Assembly: GCA_026874595.1 (NCBI GenBank)
Contig: JAPPUL010000068.1
Location: forward strand, 943,001-1,007,000
Direction: 5' to 3'
Source: Sipunculus nudus
Lineage: Eukaryota; Annelida; Sipuncula; Golfingiida; Sipunculidae
DNA: 64,000 nucleotides
The notes under the pieces were generated by a model. That model did not search any database. It had not been told where the DNA came from and was given only the letters and a program-made list of their open reading frames with translations. A program made the position numbers and the translations under genes. Within the stretch, counting starts at the first letter, position 1; each line of letters begins with the position of its first letter. Shown here piece by piece: positions 1 to 8,705 of this stretch.

Positions 1-2
1 AC

Positions 3-149
3 ATTAATACCAAATCTACTTCCTCCCGTTCTATTCAAATCCCTAAAGTCAAAGATATTTACAACATCAACTTAGACCTTTCTCCTAATGAGAATATTGC
101 TTTTTTGGTCTCTTATCAAAATAAAATCGTTGCTCACTTTTATAACTAA
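3..149 (+). CDS. 3' end of an unidentified gene cut by the window edge
   Basis: An open frame runs from base 3 to a TAA at 147-149 and gives about 48 residues, ending in QNKIVAHFYN. It has the same C/T-rich codon use as the following nnr gene, which supports it being coding. The other two frames on this strand close earlier. No motif is recognisable in so short a piece. It stops 16 bases before the chosen nnr start, so the two may share a transcript. Confidence 0.45.
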   Translation: MNTKSTSSRSIQIPKVKDIYNINLDLSPNENIAFLVSYQNKIVAHFYN

Positions 150-165
150 CTTGTATTTAATTTGT

Positions 166-1737
166 ATGAAAGTTCCTGATAAAATGCTTATTCAATCTAT
201 TGACCGTATTGCTTCTGACGTTTTTAAAATCCCTTCTCTTATCCTTATGGAAAATGCCGGTATTGCCATCTGCTCCAAAATTATTGAGCTATTACCTTCT
301 ATCACATCCCCCGCTATCATTATCGGACCTGGCAACAATGGCGGCGATGGCTTTGTCATCGCTAGGTGGCTCTTTACTCGTGGCTTTTCTCCTGCTTTAT
401 ACATCTTTTGTAACCAGGATAGGTTAAAAGGGGATTCCTTAATCAATTTTATTGCTTCGCAGAAACTTAATATCAAAACCTTTTTCATAAACAACTACAA
501 TGATTGGAATCTGCATAAAGACAAACTCTTTTCTCATGACTCTATTATTGACGCTTTGCTCGGAACTGGTATTAACCACCCTCTTAAACCCTTTTATGCA
601 TCCGTTATAAGCGATATTAACTCAGCATTTAATAAAACCGTTTTTGCTGTTGATACTCCTTCCGGTTTGATTCATACCAACGACAACAACCCCCCTTCAC
701 AAATCGCTACCAAAGCTACTCATACCATTACCATCGAACTGCCTAAAATTGGGATGTTCTTAAACGACTACCCAAAACAGGATTTTGTTGGTAAATTACA
801 TATTGTAAATATCGGGTTCCCTCCTATTTTAATAAATGATTCATCTATTGCAGGGAACTTAATTACAGATAGTTTCATTCGTCGTATTATACCTAATAGA
901 CCCCATAATGCTCATAAGGGTATTTTCGGACATGTTCTTGTCATTGGTGGCTCAAGGCAATTTTTAGGGGCTCCTATCCTTACTTGCATTGCCGCATTAA
1001 AATCTGGTTGTGGGCTTGTCTCCCTTGCTTCTATTCCCTCTATTTGCAACAACTTTTGTAATTCCTTCCCCGAAGGTATCTCTATCCCTCTTGAAGAAAA
1101 TAAGGATGGCTTTATCTCATCCTCGGCTAAGAATATATTAACTGAGAGACTTGATTCCTTCTCTTCTATTGTTTTTGGGCCCGGGCTTGGTATTTCTTAT
1201 GACAATTTTGAATTAATAAAATCTATTCTAAATAATTATAATGGAAAGTGTATTATTGATGCTGATGGCATTAATGTTATCTCTAAATGGTCCGACAACA
1301 TCACTGCTCTTTTTAATAATAGCCCGGCTGACATTGTCATCACCCCGCATATAAAAGAATTTCAACGCTTGACTAAACTTGACACATCTCATATAATAGC
1401 TAACAAACTTGCATTGCTTCCTAATATCGCCAACAAATACAACATTAACATTCTTTTAAAAGGCAGAAACTCCACTATCTTTTCACATGATAAATCATTC
1501 TACTTTAATGTTACTGGCAACGAAGGAATGGCATGTGCCGGCTCTGGTGATGTCCTGTCTGGTATTATTGGCTCTTTTATGGCTCAAGGTTTATCTGGTC
1601 TTGATAGTAGTATTTTAGGTGCTTATATTCATGGCCTTGCAGGCGATAAGGCCTGTTCCCATGAAACTAGTTATAGCATTACCCCAAGTAGCATTATTAA
1701 GCATTTAAAAGATGCCTTCAAGACGCTTATTTTATAA
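166..1737 (+). CDS. nnr: bifunctional NAD(P)H-hydrate epimerase / ADP-dependent dehydratase
   Basis: Repairs hydrated NAD(P)H: the N-terminal epimerase interconverts R- and S-NAD(P)HX, and the C-terminal kinase-fold dehydratase restores NAD(P)H using ADP. The epimerase half (about residues 1-215) shows GPGNNGGDGFVIARW and VDTPSGL. The dehydratase half (about 240-523) shows HKGIFGHVLVIGGS, GPGLG, IDADGIN, TPHIKEF and the phosphate-binding NEGMACAGSGDVLSGI. The length of 523 residues fits the fused bacterial form. I chose ATG 166 because the family normally begins just before KMLIQSIDR; the frame stays open upstream to 88, but that would overlap the preceding frame. No Shine-Dalgarno is visible, as for other genes on this C/T-rich strand. 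Cytoplasmic. Confidence 0.93.
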   Translation: MKVPDKMLIQSIDRIASDVFKIPSLILMENAGIAICSKIIELLPSITSPAIIIGPGNNGGDGFVIARWLFTRGFSPALYIFCNQDRLKGDSLINFIASQKLNIKTFFINNYNDWNLHKDKLFSHDSIIDALLGTGINHPLKPFYASVISDINSAFNKTVFAVDTPSGLIHTNDNNPPSQIATKATHTITIELPKIGMFLNDYPKQDFVGKLHIVNIGFPPILINDSSIAGNLITDSFIRRIIPNRPHNAHKGIFGHVLVIGGSRQFLGAPILTCIAALKSGCGLVSLASIPSICNNFCNSFPEGISIPLEENKDGFISSSAKNILTERLDSFSSIVFGPGLGISYDNFELIKSILNNYNGKCIIDADGINVISKWSDNITALFNNSPADIVITPHIKEFQRLTKLDTSHIIANKLALLPNIANKYNINILLKGRNSTIFSHDKSFYFNVTGNEGMACAGSGDVLSGIIGSFMAQGLSGLDSSILGAYIHGLAGDKACSHETSYSITPSSIIKHLKDAFKTLIL

Positions 1738-1862
1738 CCTCTCCCCCCTGTTTTCTACTTATTACTCTTTTTTTAACATCTACTTTATACCTCTTTTGTA
1801 ATTATTTAGTATATTGTGATATAGCCAAGCCATTTTATTAAACCCTTAATAAGGAGTGAGCT

Positions 1863-2432
1863 ATGCAAAGATTTATGGTACTGTTTATAGTTTCTACACT
1901 TGTTATTAGTACAAATGCAAGTACTCTAACTAAAAAAGAAGCTACGACAAAAGGTAAAAATGCAATCCAAAAATTCGGCAAAACCTTAAAACAAAATCTT
2001 ATAAAACATATGAAAAGCGGAGGCCCTGTCAAAGCTGCAACATTTTGTAGTTTAAAAGCCAGCTCTTTAAAAGCTTCTCTAAATAAATCATTTAAAGAAG
2101 GTGTTGCTGTAAAAAGAATATCACTTAAAAATAGAAATCCTAATAACTTTCCTAAAGACGAGCTTGAAAAGCGTTTATTACAAGAATTTGAAGCTGGTAG
2201 CAAAAAGAATAAAAAGTATAAGCAATTACTCGTCAGGGAGATCTCAAACAAGCATTATAAAGTATTAAAACCTTTGTATATGGAAGGAAGCTGTATACAA
2301 TGTCATGGCTCGGCTAAAAGTAGAAATGCCAAAGCTTATAGAATCATAAAGAGAAAATATCCAAACGATAAAGCCATAGGTTATAAACTAGGCGATTTTA
2401 GAGGTTTTATTGTAGCTGACGTTAGGGAATAA
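1863..2432 (+). CDS. exported DUF3365 (Tll0287-like) haem-binding protein
   Basis: A 189-residue protein with a short signal peptide (about residues 1-20, ending near TNAS) and one c-type haem motif, CIQCH, at residues 144-148. The tail, with IKRKYPNDKAIGYKLGDFRG, is typical of the DUF3365/Tll0287-like family, whose members are periplasmic haem or sensor modules. Here the domain stands alone, with no kinase or cyclase attached, so it may be a periplasmic redox or ligand-binding protein. The start is supported by AAGGAGTGAG just upstream of ATG 1863. The codon use is A-rich, unlike the C/T-rich nnr before it. No cytochrome c maturation genes are nearby. The physiological partner is unknown. 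Confidence 0.8.
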   Translation: MQRFMVLFIVSTLVISTNASTLTKKEATTKGKNAIQKFGKTLKQNLIKHMKSGGPVKAATFCSLKASSLKASLNKSFKEGVAVKRISLKNRNPNNFPKDELEKRLLQEFEAGSKKNKKYKQLLVREISNKHYKVLKPLYMEGSCIQCHGSAKSRNAKAYRIIKRKYPNDKAIGYKLGDFRGFIVADVRE

Positions 2433-2516
2433 GATTCAAAAAACGAATAAGATTCAAAATGTTTCAAAAGAATCTATAAACAGATAAGCAGAAACAATTA
2501 GCACTATTAGTAGCCC

Positions 2517-3632
2517 TTAAGGGCTTTGCCACTTTAACTTAGGCCACCCAGCTGTAAAATCCCATACACTTGCAAAATCCCAGCCTTTGAATATCTCAAC
2601 ATCGTCGTCATCAGAAGGCGTCTCTAGACTATCATAGTACTTATTATCTCTTTTTACGATATTAGTCCCCTTGCTTACTCCTATTGCAGTTTGCTCGATC
2701 CCAGGAGGCGCAATAACCCCAGCTTCTTGTCCTGTGCCATCTTGGTCATAGTAGCTGTTTTCTATTTTGCACTCATTACTATCAATCTGTGCAAGCCCAG
2801 CTCCTGTAACCTTACCCGTTGCATAAGAGTTTTTTATTGTGTTCTTGGACTCAGCCTTTCCAACAAGACCGCCGACATAAATAATACGAGTAGCATTAGT
2901 AACATTAACCGCACCGGTTGCATAAGAGTTTGTTATAGTCCCATTGATGCTATACCCAACAAGACCACCCGTTTCCAACCGACCAGTAACTTTACCGGTT
3001 GCATAAGAGTTTTCTATAGTCCCGGAGTTATATCCAGCAAGACCACCTATTCTAGTACCAGCAGCAACAGCAGCAGCTGAAACAGTAACAGCAGCAGATG
3101 AATAAGAGCTTTTTATAGTGCCTCCGTTATATCCAACAAGACCGCCAACCCCTCCTGCAGCTGTAATAGTGCCACCCTTTACATAGACATTCATTATTGT
3201 TCCTTCACTCGCTCCTATAACTCCTACATAACTCTTGCCTGTAATAGCTACCTTTTCAAAGGTGAGGTTTTTAATACTAGCCCCTTTTGCATAGCCAATT
3301 ACTCCTACATCGTTAACCTTGCTCTTATCAATTGTAACGTTTTTTATGGTATGTCCTGCTCCGTCTAGCACTCCTGTAAAAGGTTTGTTTCCAGTTCCTA
3401 TTGGCTGGAAGTCTGTCTTACTCGCAAAGTCAATATTTGCTGTAAGCGTGTAATTACAAGACAAGTTTTCTCTTATTTTGTCAAACTCTTCATAGCTAGA
3501 TATAGAAATATTACAGCTAGTTGTCTCCTGTCCACTTGGACCCTGTCCACTTGGCGTGTTCGTCATGTCATTTCCACAGCCCAAAACCACAAGAATACTC
3601 AAAATAAGCACTACTATACTTTTATTTTTCAT
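2517..3632 (-). CDS. GLUG-repeat surface lipoprotein, copy 1
   Basis: Predicted lipoprotein of 371 residues. The signal peptide ends in a lipobox VVLGC, followed by a Gly/Ser/Pro-rich linker and a conserved segment (SCNISISSYEEFDKIR, then FTGVLDGAGHTIKN). After that come about four GLUG repeats of the form GGLVG...NSYATG, a family that forms a repetitive beta-structure in secreted or surface proteins. I chose ATG 3632 over GTG 3641 because AGGAG lies about 8 bases before the ATG. It is the last of four tandem minus-strand paralogues. Its ending, WPKLKWQSP, differs from copies 2 and 4. The stop codon lies in a 14-base palindrome at 2512-2525. Function is unknown; adhesion or surface variation are possibilities only. 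Confidence 0.85.
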   Translation of the reverse strand: MKNKSIVVLILSILVVLGCGNDMTNTPSGQGPSGQETTSCNISISSYEEFDKIRENLSCNYTLTANIDFASKTDFQPIGTGNKPFTGVLDGAGHTIKNVTIDKSKVNDVGVIGYAKGASIKNLTFEKVAITGKSYVGVIGASEGTIMNVYVKGGTITAAGGVGGLVGYNGGTIKSSYSSAAVTVSAAAVAAGTRIGGLAGYNSGTIENSYATGKVTGRLETGGLVGYSINGTITNSYATGAVNVTNATRIIYVGGLVGKAESKNTIKNSYATGKVTGAGLAQIDSNECKIENSYYDQDGTGQEAGVIAPPGIEQTAIGVSKGTNIVKRDNKYYDSLETPSDDDDVEIFKGWDFASVWDFTAGWPKLKWQSP

Positions 3633-3754
3633 TGTGTTCACTCCTACATATAATTAATTTTAGTTATTATAATAAACCTAATATAACCCTTTAATTATAT
3701 TTTACTACGCTTTACTACTCTTTTTATGCTTTCTTATCGCCCGATACTTAAAGG
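3633..3754. repeat. 122-base intergenic repeat, copy A
   Basis: The DNA between lipoprotein copies 1 and 2 is, by eye, identical to 4718-4839 and 5956-6077. Read on the minus strand it carries a TATAAT-like -10 (complement of 3666-3671) and the AGGAG of the downstream gene, so each copy could act as a separate promoter. Perfect identity between non-coding spacers implies recent duplication or gene conversion. Confidence 0.85.
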
Positions 3755-4717
3755 TTAATTCGTTTGCCATGCAAGCTTTGGCCACTGTCTTTCTGTAAAA
3801 ACCCATACGTTGGCAAAATCCCAGCCTTTGAATATCTCAACATCGTCGGTAGTTATATCCTCCGTCCCTAGAGTATCATAGTACTTATTATCTCTTTTTA
3901 CGATATTAGCTTTCCCACTTACTCCTATACCCTTACCAATATCCGTTTGCTTTGTGCCCTCTTTGTCATAGTAGCTGTTGGATACTTTGTTGCTATAATA
4001 GTTTTTTCCAACAAGACCGCCTATATTTATCTCGGTCCCCTCTGGAGGAGTACCAGTAACAGTAACCGCTCCCGTTGCATATGAGTTTTTTATACTGCTA
4101 TAACTTGACTTATAACCAACAAGACCGCCTATATTTATCTCGGTCCCCTCTGGAGGAGTACCTGTATAAGTAGCAGAAGCAGTTGAATAAGAGTTTTCTA
4201 TAGCGCTATCAACGATTGTAGCAACAAGTCCGCCTACCGTAGAGTAACTACTACCCTCTACTGTACCACCGATTACACTAAGCTCCATTATCTTACTATC
4301 ATGTACTTCTCCTACTACAGCACCTACACGTTTGCCTTTAACATTTGCATTCTCAACAACAAACTTCTTAATAGTAGCACCCTTTGCATAGCCAATTACT
4401 CCTACATAATCAGTATCACTATTCTCAATTTTAACGTTTTTTATCGTATGTCCTGACCCGTCTAGCACTCCTGTAAAAGGTTTGTCTTTAGTTCCTATTG
4501 GCTCAAAGTCTGTTCTCATTTCAAAGTCAATATCTGCTGTAAGCGTGTAATTACAAGACAAGTTTTCTCTTATTTTGTCAAACGCTTTATAGTTAGCTAT
4601 AGAAATATTACAGCTAGTTTGACCGCTGCCTTCTCCTCCCGTGTTCGTCATGTCATTTCCACAGCCCAAAACCACAAGACTACTCAAAATAAACACTGCT
4701 ATACTTTTATTTTTCAT
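3755..4717 (-). CDS. GLUG-repeat surface lipoprotein, copy 2 (shortest)
   Basis: A 320-residue paralogue with the same signal peptide and lipobox (VVLGC) and the same start context (AGGAG before ATG 4717). It carries only two or three GLUG-like repeats, and the linker is shortened (TGGEGSGQ in place of PSGQGPSGQE). Within it a Thr/Gly/Pro segment (TGTPPEGTEINIGGLVG) occurs twice in tandem, also at DNA level. The middle part (KKFVVENANVKG, SKIMELSVIGG) matches copy 3 rather than copy 1, while the end (WPKLAWQTN) matches copy 4. That pattern points to mosaic exchange between copies. Exported to the cell surface or periplasm by inference. Confidence 0.85.
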   Translation of the reverse strand: MKNKSIAVFILSSLVVLGCGNDMTNTGGEGSGQTSCNISIANYKAFDKIRENLSCNYTLTADIDFEMRTDFEPIGTKDKPFTGVLDGSGHTIKNVKIENSDTDYVGVIGYAKGATIKKFVVENANVKGKRVGAVVGEVHDSKIMELSVIGGTVEGSSYSTVGGLVATIVDSAIENSYSTASATYTGTPPEGTEINIGGLVGYKSSYSSIKNSYATGAVTVTGTPPEGTEINIGGLVGKNYYSNKVSNSYYDKEGTKQTDIGKGIGVSGKANIVKRDNKYYDTLGTEDITTDDVEIFKGWDFANVWVFTERQWPKLAWQTN

Positions 4718-4851
4718 TGTGTTCACTCCTACATATAATTAATTTTAGTTATTATAATAAACCTAATATAACCCTTTAATTATATTTTACTACGCTTTAC
4801 TACTCTTTTTATGCTTTCTTATCGCCCGATACTTAAAGGTTAATTCGTTTG
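4718..4851. repeat. intergenic repeat, copy B, plus 12 bases of former coding tail
   Basis: The first 122 bases match copy A. The extra 12 bases at 4840-4851 are the leftover last four codons (Q T N stop on the minus strand) of the lipoprotein family, stranded outside copy 3 by its earlier TAG. Confidence 0.85.
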
Positions 4852-5955
4852 CTACTTTAACGTAGGCCATGCGCCAGCTTTCAAATCCCATACACTTGAA
4901 TCCCAGCCTTTGAATATCTCAACATCGTCGGTAGTTATATCCTCCGTCCCTAGAGTATCATAGTACTTATTATCTCTTTTTACGATATTAGCTTTCCCAC
5001 TTACTCCTATACCCTTACCAATATCCGTTTTCCCTGTGCCCTCTTTGTCATAGTAGCTGTTTTCTATTGTGTTCTGGCCATCAGCCAGTCCAACAAGACC
5101 GCCTGCAAAACTAGTACCAGTAACCGCTCCCGTTGCATATGAGTTTTCTATAGTCCCCCCGGAGTTCCAACCAACAAGACCGCCTGCAAAAACAGGACGA
5201 TCACTACCCACTCTCGTAACCTTTCCCGTTGCATATGAGTTTTCTATAGTCCCCCCGTAGTTAAATCCAACAAGACCGCCTACAGTATCAGCACCAGTAA
5301 CCTCTCCCGTTGCATATGAGTTTTCTATAGTCCCAACATTTCTTCCAACAAGACCGCCTACATTGCTATTACCAGTAACAGTAGAAGATGAATAAGAGTT
5401 TTCTATAATAGTATTGTAGCTAGCTCCAACGAGCCCGCCGACCTGATTAGCATCAGTCTCTACTTTACCACCGATTACACTAAGCTCCATTATCTTACTA
5501 TCACGTACTTCTCCTACTACAGCACCTACACTTGAGATTACAGCACCTACACGTGATCTGCCTTTAACATTTGCATTCTCAACAACAAACTTCTTAATAG
5601 TAGCACCCTTTGCATAGCCAATTACTCCTACATAAGAAGAACCTTTCTTCTCAATTGTAACCTTTTTTATCGTATGTCCTGCTCCGTCTAGCACTCCTGT
5701 AAAAGGTTTGTCTTTAGTTCCTATTGGCTCAAAGTCCGTATTCTCTTTAAAGTCAATATTTGCTGTAAGCGTGTAATTACAAGACAAGTTGTCTCTTATT
5801 TTGTCAAACTCTTCATAGCTAGATATAGAAATATTACAGCTAGTTGTCTCCTGTCCACTTGGACCCTGTCCACTTGGCGTGTTTGACATGTCATTTCCAC
5901 AGCCCAAAACCACAAGAATACTCAAAATAAGCACTACTATACTTTTATTTTTCAT
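4852..5955 (-). CDS. GLUG-repeat surface lipoprotein, copy 3 (4 residues shorter at the C-terminus)
   Basis: A 367-residue lipoprotein with about five GLUG repeats. Its first 60 or so residues are almost the same as copy 1, its middle and pre-C-terminal region (GKGIGVSGKANIVKRDNKYY) match copy 2, and the repeat block is its own. A small internal duplication (VGAVISSVGAVVGEV) is visible. The last codon before the stop aligns so that the TGG (Trp) of copies 1, 2 and 4 is TAG here. The next 12 bases still read CAA ACG AAT TAA, the old tail of the family, so the protein has lost four terminal residues by a nonsense change. ATG 5955 is preceded by AGGAG. Confidence 0.85.
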   Translation of the reverse strand: MKNKSIVVLILSILVVLGCGNDMSNTPSGQGPSGQETTSCNISISSYEEFDKIRDNLSCNYTLTANIDFKENTDFEPIGTKDKPFTGVLDGAGHTIKKVTIEKKGSSYVGVIGYAKGATIKKFVVENANVKGRSRVGAVISSVGAVVGEVRDSKIMELSVIGGKVETDANQVGGLVGASYNTIIENSYSSSTVTGNSNVGGLVGRNVGTIENSYATGEVTGADTVGGLVGFNYGGTIENSYATGKVTRVGSDRPVFAGGLVGWNSGGTIENSYATGAVTGTSFAGGLVGLADGQNTIENSYYDKEGTGKTDIGKGIGVSGKANIVKRDNKYYDTLGTEDITTDDVEIFKGWDSSVWDLKAGAWPTLK

Positions 5956-6077
5956 TGTGTTCACTCCTACATATAATTAATTTTAGTTATTATAATAAAC
6001 CTAATATAACCCTTTAATTATATTTTACTACGCTTTACTACTCTTTTTATGCTTTCTTATCGCCCGATACTTAAAGG
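5956..6077. repeat. 122-base intergenic repeat, copy C
   Basis: Same sequence as copy A by eye, lying between lipoprotein copies 3 and 4, with the same TATAAT-like element and AGGAG facing copy 3. Confidence 0.85.
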
Positions 6078-7103
6078 TTAATTCGTTTGCCATGCAAGCT
6101 TTGGCCACTGGCCAGCTGTAAAAACCCATACGTTGGCAAAGTCAAAACCGCTAAGCTGATCTTGACTAGTAGGAGCTCCCGCTAAACCTGTACCCTTACC
6201 TGTATCCGTTTGCTTTGTGCTTGTTTTGTCATAGTAGCTGTTTGTTATAGTAGTCTCATCCGTCCTAGGGTTACGGCCAGAAAGCCCTCCACTAGAACCT
6301 GAACCTATTACGCTACCTATTGCATATGAGTTTGTTACATACCCATAGTTTTCTCCAATAAGCCCTCCTACTACATAAGTACCACTAACCGTACCAGTTG
6401 CATATGAGTTTTCTATCTTACTCGGACCCGTACTATTGATTCCAACAAGTCCGCCTGCATTTAATTTTTCTGCAGATACATTACCCGTTGCATAAGATTT
6501 TGTTATAAGACCACTATTACTCCCAACAAGTCCGCCAGCACTATCACCTGTAGCAGATACGCTACCCGTTGCATATGAGTTTTCTATAGTCCCGAAGTTA
6601 GACCCAACAAGACCGCCAACCTCTCCTGTACCTGTAATAGTGTCACCCTTTACATAGACATTCATTATTGTTCCGCTACTCGCTCCTATAACTCCTACAT
6701 AACTCTTGCCTGTAATAGCTACCTTTTCAAAGGTGAGGCCTTTTATAGTCCCATCCTTTGCAAAGCCAATTACTCCTACATAAGAAGAAGTTTCCCTCTT
6801 AATTGTAACGTTTTTTATGGTATGTCCTGCTCCGTCTAGCACTCCTGTAAACGGTCTTCTCCAAATTCCTATTGGCTCAAAGTCTGTGTTACTCGGAAAG
6901 TCAATATCTGCTGTAAGCGTGTAATTACAAGACAAGTTTTCTCTTATTTTGTCAAACTCTTCATAGCTAGATATAGAAATATTACAGCTAGTTGTCTCCT
7001 GTCCACTTGGACCCTGTCCACTTGGCGTGTTCGTCATGTCATCTCCACAGCCCGCAAAAACAAAACTAAATATAATAATCATTAAAATACTTTTTCTTAA
7101 CAT
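6078..7103 (-). CDS. GLUG-repeat surface lipoprotein, copy 4 (first of the array)
   Basis: A 341-residue paralogue and the promoter-proximal member of the minus-strand array. Its signal peptide differs (MLRKSILMIIIFSFVFAGC) but the mature protein again has the PSGQGPSGQE linker, the FTGVLDGAGHTIKN segment and about five GLUG repeats, ending WPKLAWQTN as in copy 2. The segment GLTFEKVAITGKSYVGVIGAS is shared with copy 1. Upstream DNA (7104 onward) is unlike the repeated 122-base spacer found before the other three genes, so it probably has its own control. AAGGTG lies just before ATG 7103. Predicted lipid-anchored; role unknown. Confidence 0.85.
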   Translation of the reverse strand: MLRKSILMIIIFSFVFAGCGDDMTNTPSGQGPSGQETTSCNISISSYEEFDKIRENLSCNYTLTADIDFPSNTDFEPIGIWRRPFTGVLDGAGHTIKNVTIKRETSSYVGVIGFAKDGTIKGLTFEKVAITGKSYVGVIGASSGTIMNVYVKGDTITGTGEVGGLVGSNFGTIENSYATGSVSATGDSAGGLVGSNSGLITKSYATGNVSAEKLNAGGLVGINSTGPSKIENSYATGTVSGTYVVGGLIGENYGYVTNSYAIGSVIGSGSSGGLSGRNPRTDETTITNSYYDKTSTKQTDTGKGTGLAGAPTSQDQLSGFDFANVWVFTAGQWPKLAWQTN

Positions 7104-7406
7104 ATTAGCACCTTATCCCTTTTATAGTTTACTTATGAATTATGAAGGTATAAATTTAAGTTAACAACTTTTTTGTTTTCCAACTTGCCTACTAGATTAT
7201 TTGTAATCGCTGTTTGCTTCCTTACTAAAGCTTTTATATAAGTCCATCTAGGCTATTAACTAAGCTTAGTTTATGCACCTTAAAAAAAACTTGCTTTTTA
7301 AATATATGCTTAGTAGCTTTCTAGAATAGCTTATCACTTTATGCGGCGGGTTTTTATGGGAAAAGAAATCTTTTTAAAAGATATTGGTTAGTTTTTAAAA
7401 GATGGT

Positions 7407-8003
7407 ATGACTATTTGTATTGGCGGGTTTTTAGGATGCGGCAGTCCACATAATATTATCGATGAAATTGCAAAAACAGATGTACAAAACCTTACATTAA
7501 TCTCATCTGATACCGGAATAGATAATTATGGCATTGGCAAATTAATCTCAAAGCGGAAAATTAAAAAACTTTATGCCTCTCACATAGGAACAAATAAATA
7601 TACTCAAGAGCAGATGCTTGAAGGCTTTCTAGATGTTGAGTTAGTCCCACAAGGGACTCTTGCCGAAAGGATTAGAGCAGCATCTTGTGGTCTTGGAGGA
7701 ATACTTACTAAAGTTGGTTTAGAGACTTTAGTTTGCAACGGAAAAGAAATAATAACTGTAGATGGACAAGAATACCTTCTAGAAAGACCACTATATAGCG
7801 ACATAGCACTTTTGAAAGCTTATAAGGCAGACACTTTTGGCAATCTAATATATAATAAAGCAGCTCGTAACTTTAATGTACCGATGGCAGGTTCTGCAAA
7901 AATATCTATTGCTGAAGTTGAAACTATAGTAAAAGCTGGAGAGTTAGATCCAAACTTTATACATACTCCCTTCATATATATAAATCATATAGTAAAGATA
8001 TAA
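7407..8003 (+). CDS. acetate/acetoacetate CoA-transferase subunit A, with an in-frame stop in the expected N-terminus
   Basis: Alpha subunit of the family I CoA-transferase (AtoD/CtfA type), which moves CoA between acetate or butyrate and acetoacetate with subunit B. The family signature DGMTICIGGFLGCG opens the readable frame, followed by the GIGKLI, PQGTLAERIRA, GLGG and NFN segments. Homologues have about 17 more residues at the start. That stretch is present in frame from ATG 7356 (MGKEIFLKDIG, then TAG at 7389-7391, then FLKDG). So either the gene is broken by a nonsense change, or translation restarts at ATG 7407, giving 198 residues and lacking the first strand. The rest is intact. Only 4 bases separate it from subunit B. 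Confidence 0.8.
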   Translation: MTICIGGFLGCGSPHNIIDEIAKTDVQNLTLISSDTGIDNYGIGKLISKRKIKKLYASHIGTNKYTQEQMLEGFLDVELVPQGTLAERIRAASCGLGGILTKVGLETLVCNGKEIITVDGQEYLLERPLYSDIALLKAYKADTFGNLIYNKAARNFNVPMAGSAKISIAEVETIVKAGELDPNFIHTPFIYINHIVKI

Positions 8004-8007
8004 TTCT

Positions 8008-8658
8008 ATGGACGCAAAAGAGATACAAAACGCAAAAGAGATAATAGCAAAACGTGTTGCAAAAGAGTTTAACGATGGTGATTTAATAAACCTTGGAATA
8101 GGGCTTCCGACGAAAGCAATTAACTACTTATCCTCTAATATAAATGTTAGTTTTCACTCTGAGAATGGTTTTGCTGGGGTATGGGATAAGGGCACGGTGG
8201 AGGATGCAGATAAAGATATTATTGATGCTGGAGGAAATGCTGTACGTTTAAGAGCTGGCGGAGTATTTTTTGATTCTGTTACTTCGTTTGAGATAATACG
8301 CGGTTCACATATTGACATTAGTGTTTTGGGGGCTTTGGAAGTTGATGAAGAAGGTAATCTTGCAAATTGGAAAATACCTGGTAAGTTTTTGCCTGGTATG
8401 GGAGGTGCAATGGATTTACTTTCTGGTACTAAAAAAGTTATTGTATCGACTTTGCATACTGCAAAAGGTAAGCCTAAGATTTTAAAGAAATGTAGCTTAC
8501 CGCTTACAGGGAAATCGGTTGTGGATATGATTATTACGGAACTTGCAGTATTTGAGTTTAATGCTGGCAAATTATTTTTAAAAGAACTTACAAAAGGAGT
8601 CAGCCTTGAGGATGTATCGAAAGTAACAGAAGCTTCATACGAGGTTGCACTTAGTTAA
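8008..8658 (+). CDS. acetate/acetoacetate CoA-transferase subunit B
   Basis: Beta subunit (AtoA/CtfB type), 216 residues, normal family length. It contains NLGIGLPT, the SENG motif whose glutamate (E52) forms the covalent CoA thioester intermediate, FFDSVTSFEIIRG, LGALEVDEEGNLANW and GMGGAMDL. It lies 4 bases after subunit A and is followed by the short-chain fatty acid transporter, giving an ato-like order A-B-transporter. The cytoplasmic heterotetramer would activate acetoacetate or short-chain acids. No thiolase (atoB) or sigma-54 regulator (atoC) is present, so the substrate is inferred from family and context. If subunit A is dead, this subunit would be orphaned. Confidence 0.92.
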   Translation: MDAKEIQNAKEIIAKRVAKEFNDGDLINLGIGLPTKAINYLSSNINVSFHSENGFAGVWDKGTVEDADKDIIDAGGNAVRLRAGGVFFDSVTSFEIIRGSHIDISVLGALEVDEEGNLANWKIPGKFLPGMGGAMDLLSGTKKVIVSTLHTAKGKPKILKKCSLPLTGKSVVDMIITELAVFEFNAGKLFLKELTKGVSLEDVSKVTEASYEVALS

Positions 8659-8705
8659 TAAATAATAAATAATAATTGAAAATAATAACTTTTATGGAGG
8701 AGATT

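Noticed and set aside
1838-2251. Minus-strand frame opposite the DUF3365 gene
   Set aside because: Hydrophobic shadow; the plus-strand gene has a signal peptide, CxxCH and a good Shine-Dalgarno.
2512-2525. Palindrome AGCCCTTAAGGGCT as a terminator
   Set aside because: The stem is too short with almost no loop and no T-run on the minus strand, although it sits at the lipoprotein stop.
7389-7391. TAG reassigned to an amino acid
   Set aside because: TAG ends several intact genes in the window (uvrC, histidine kinase, moaE), so a local nonsense change is simpler.
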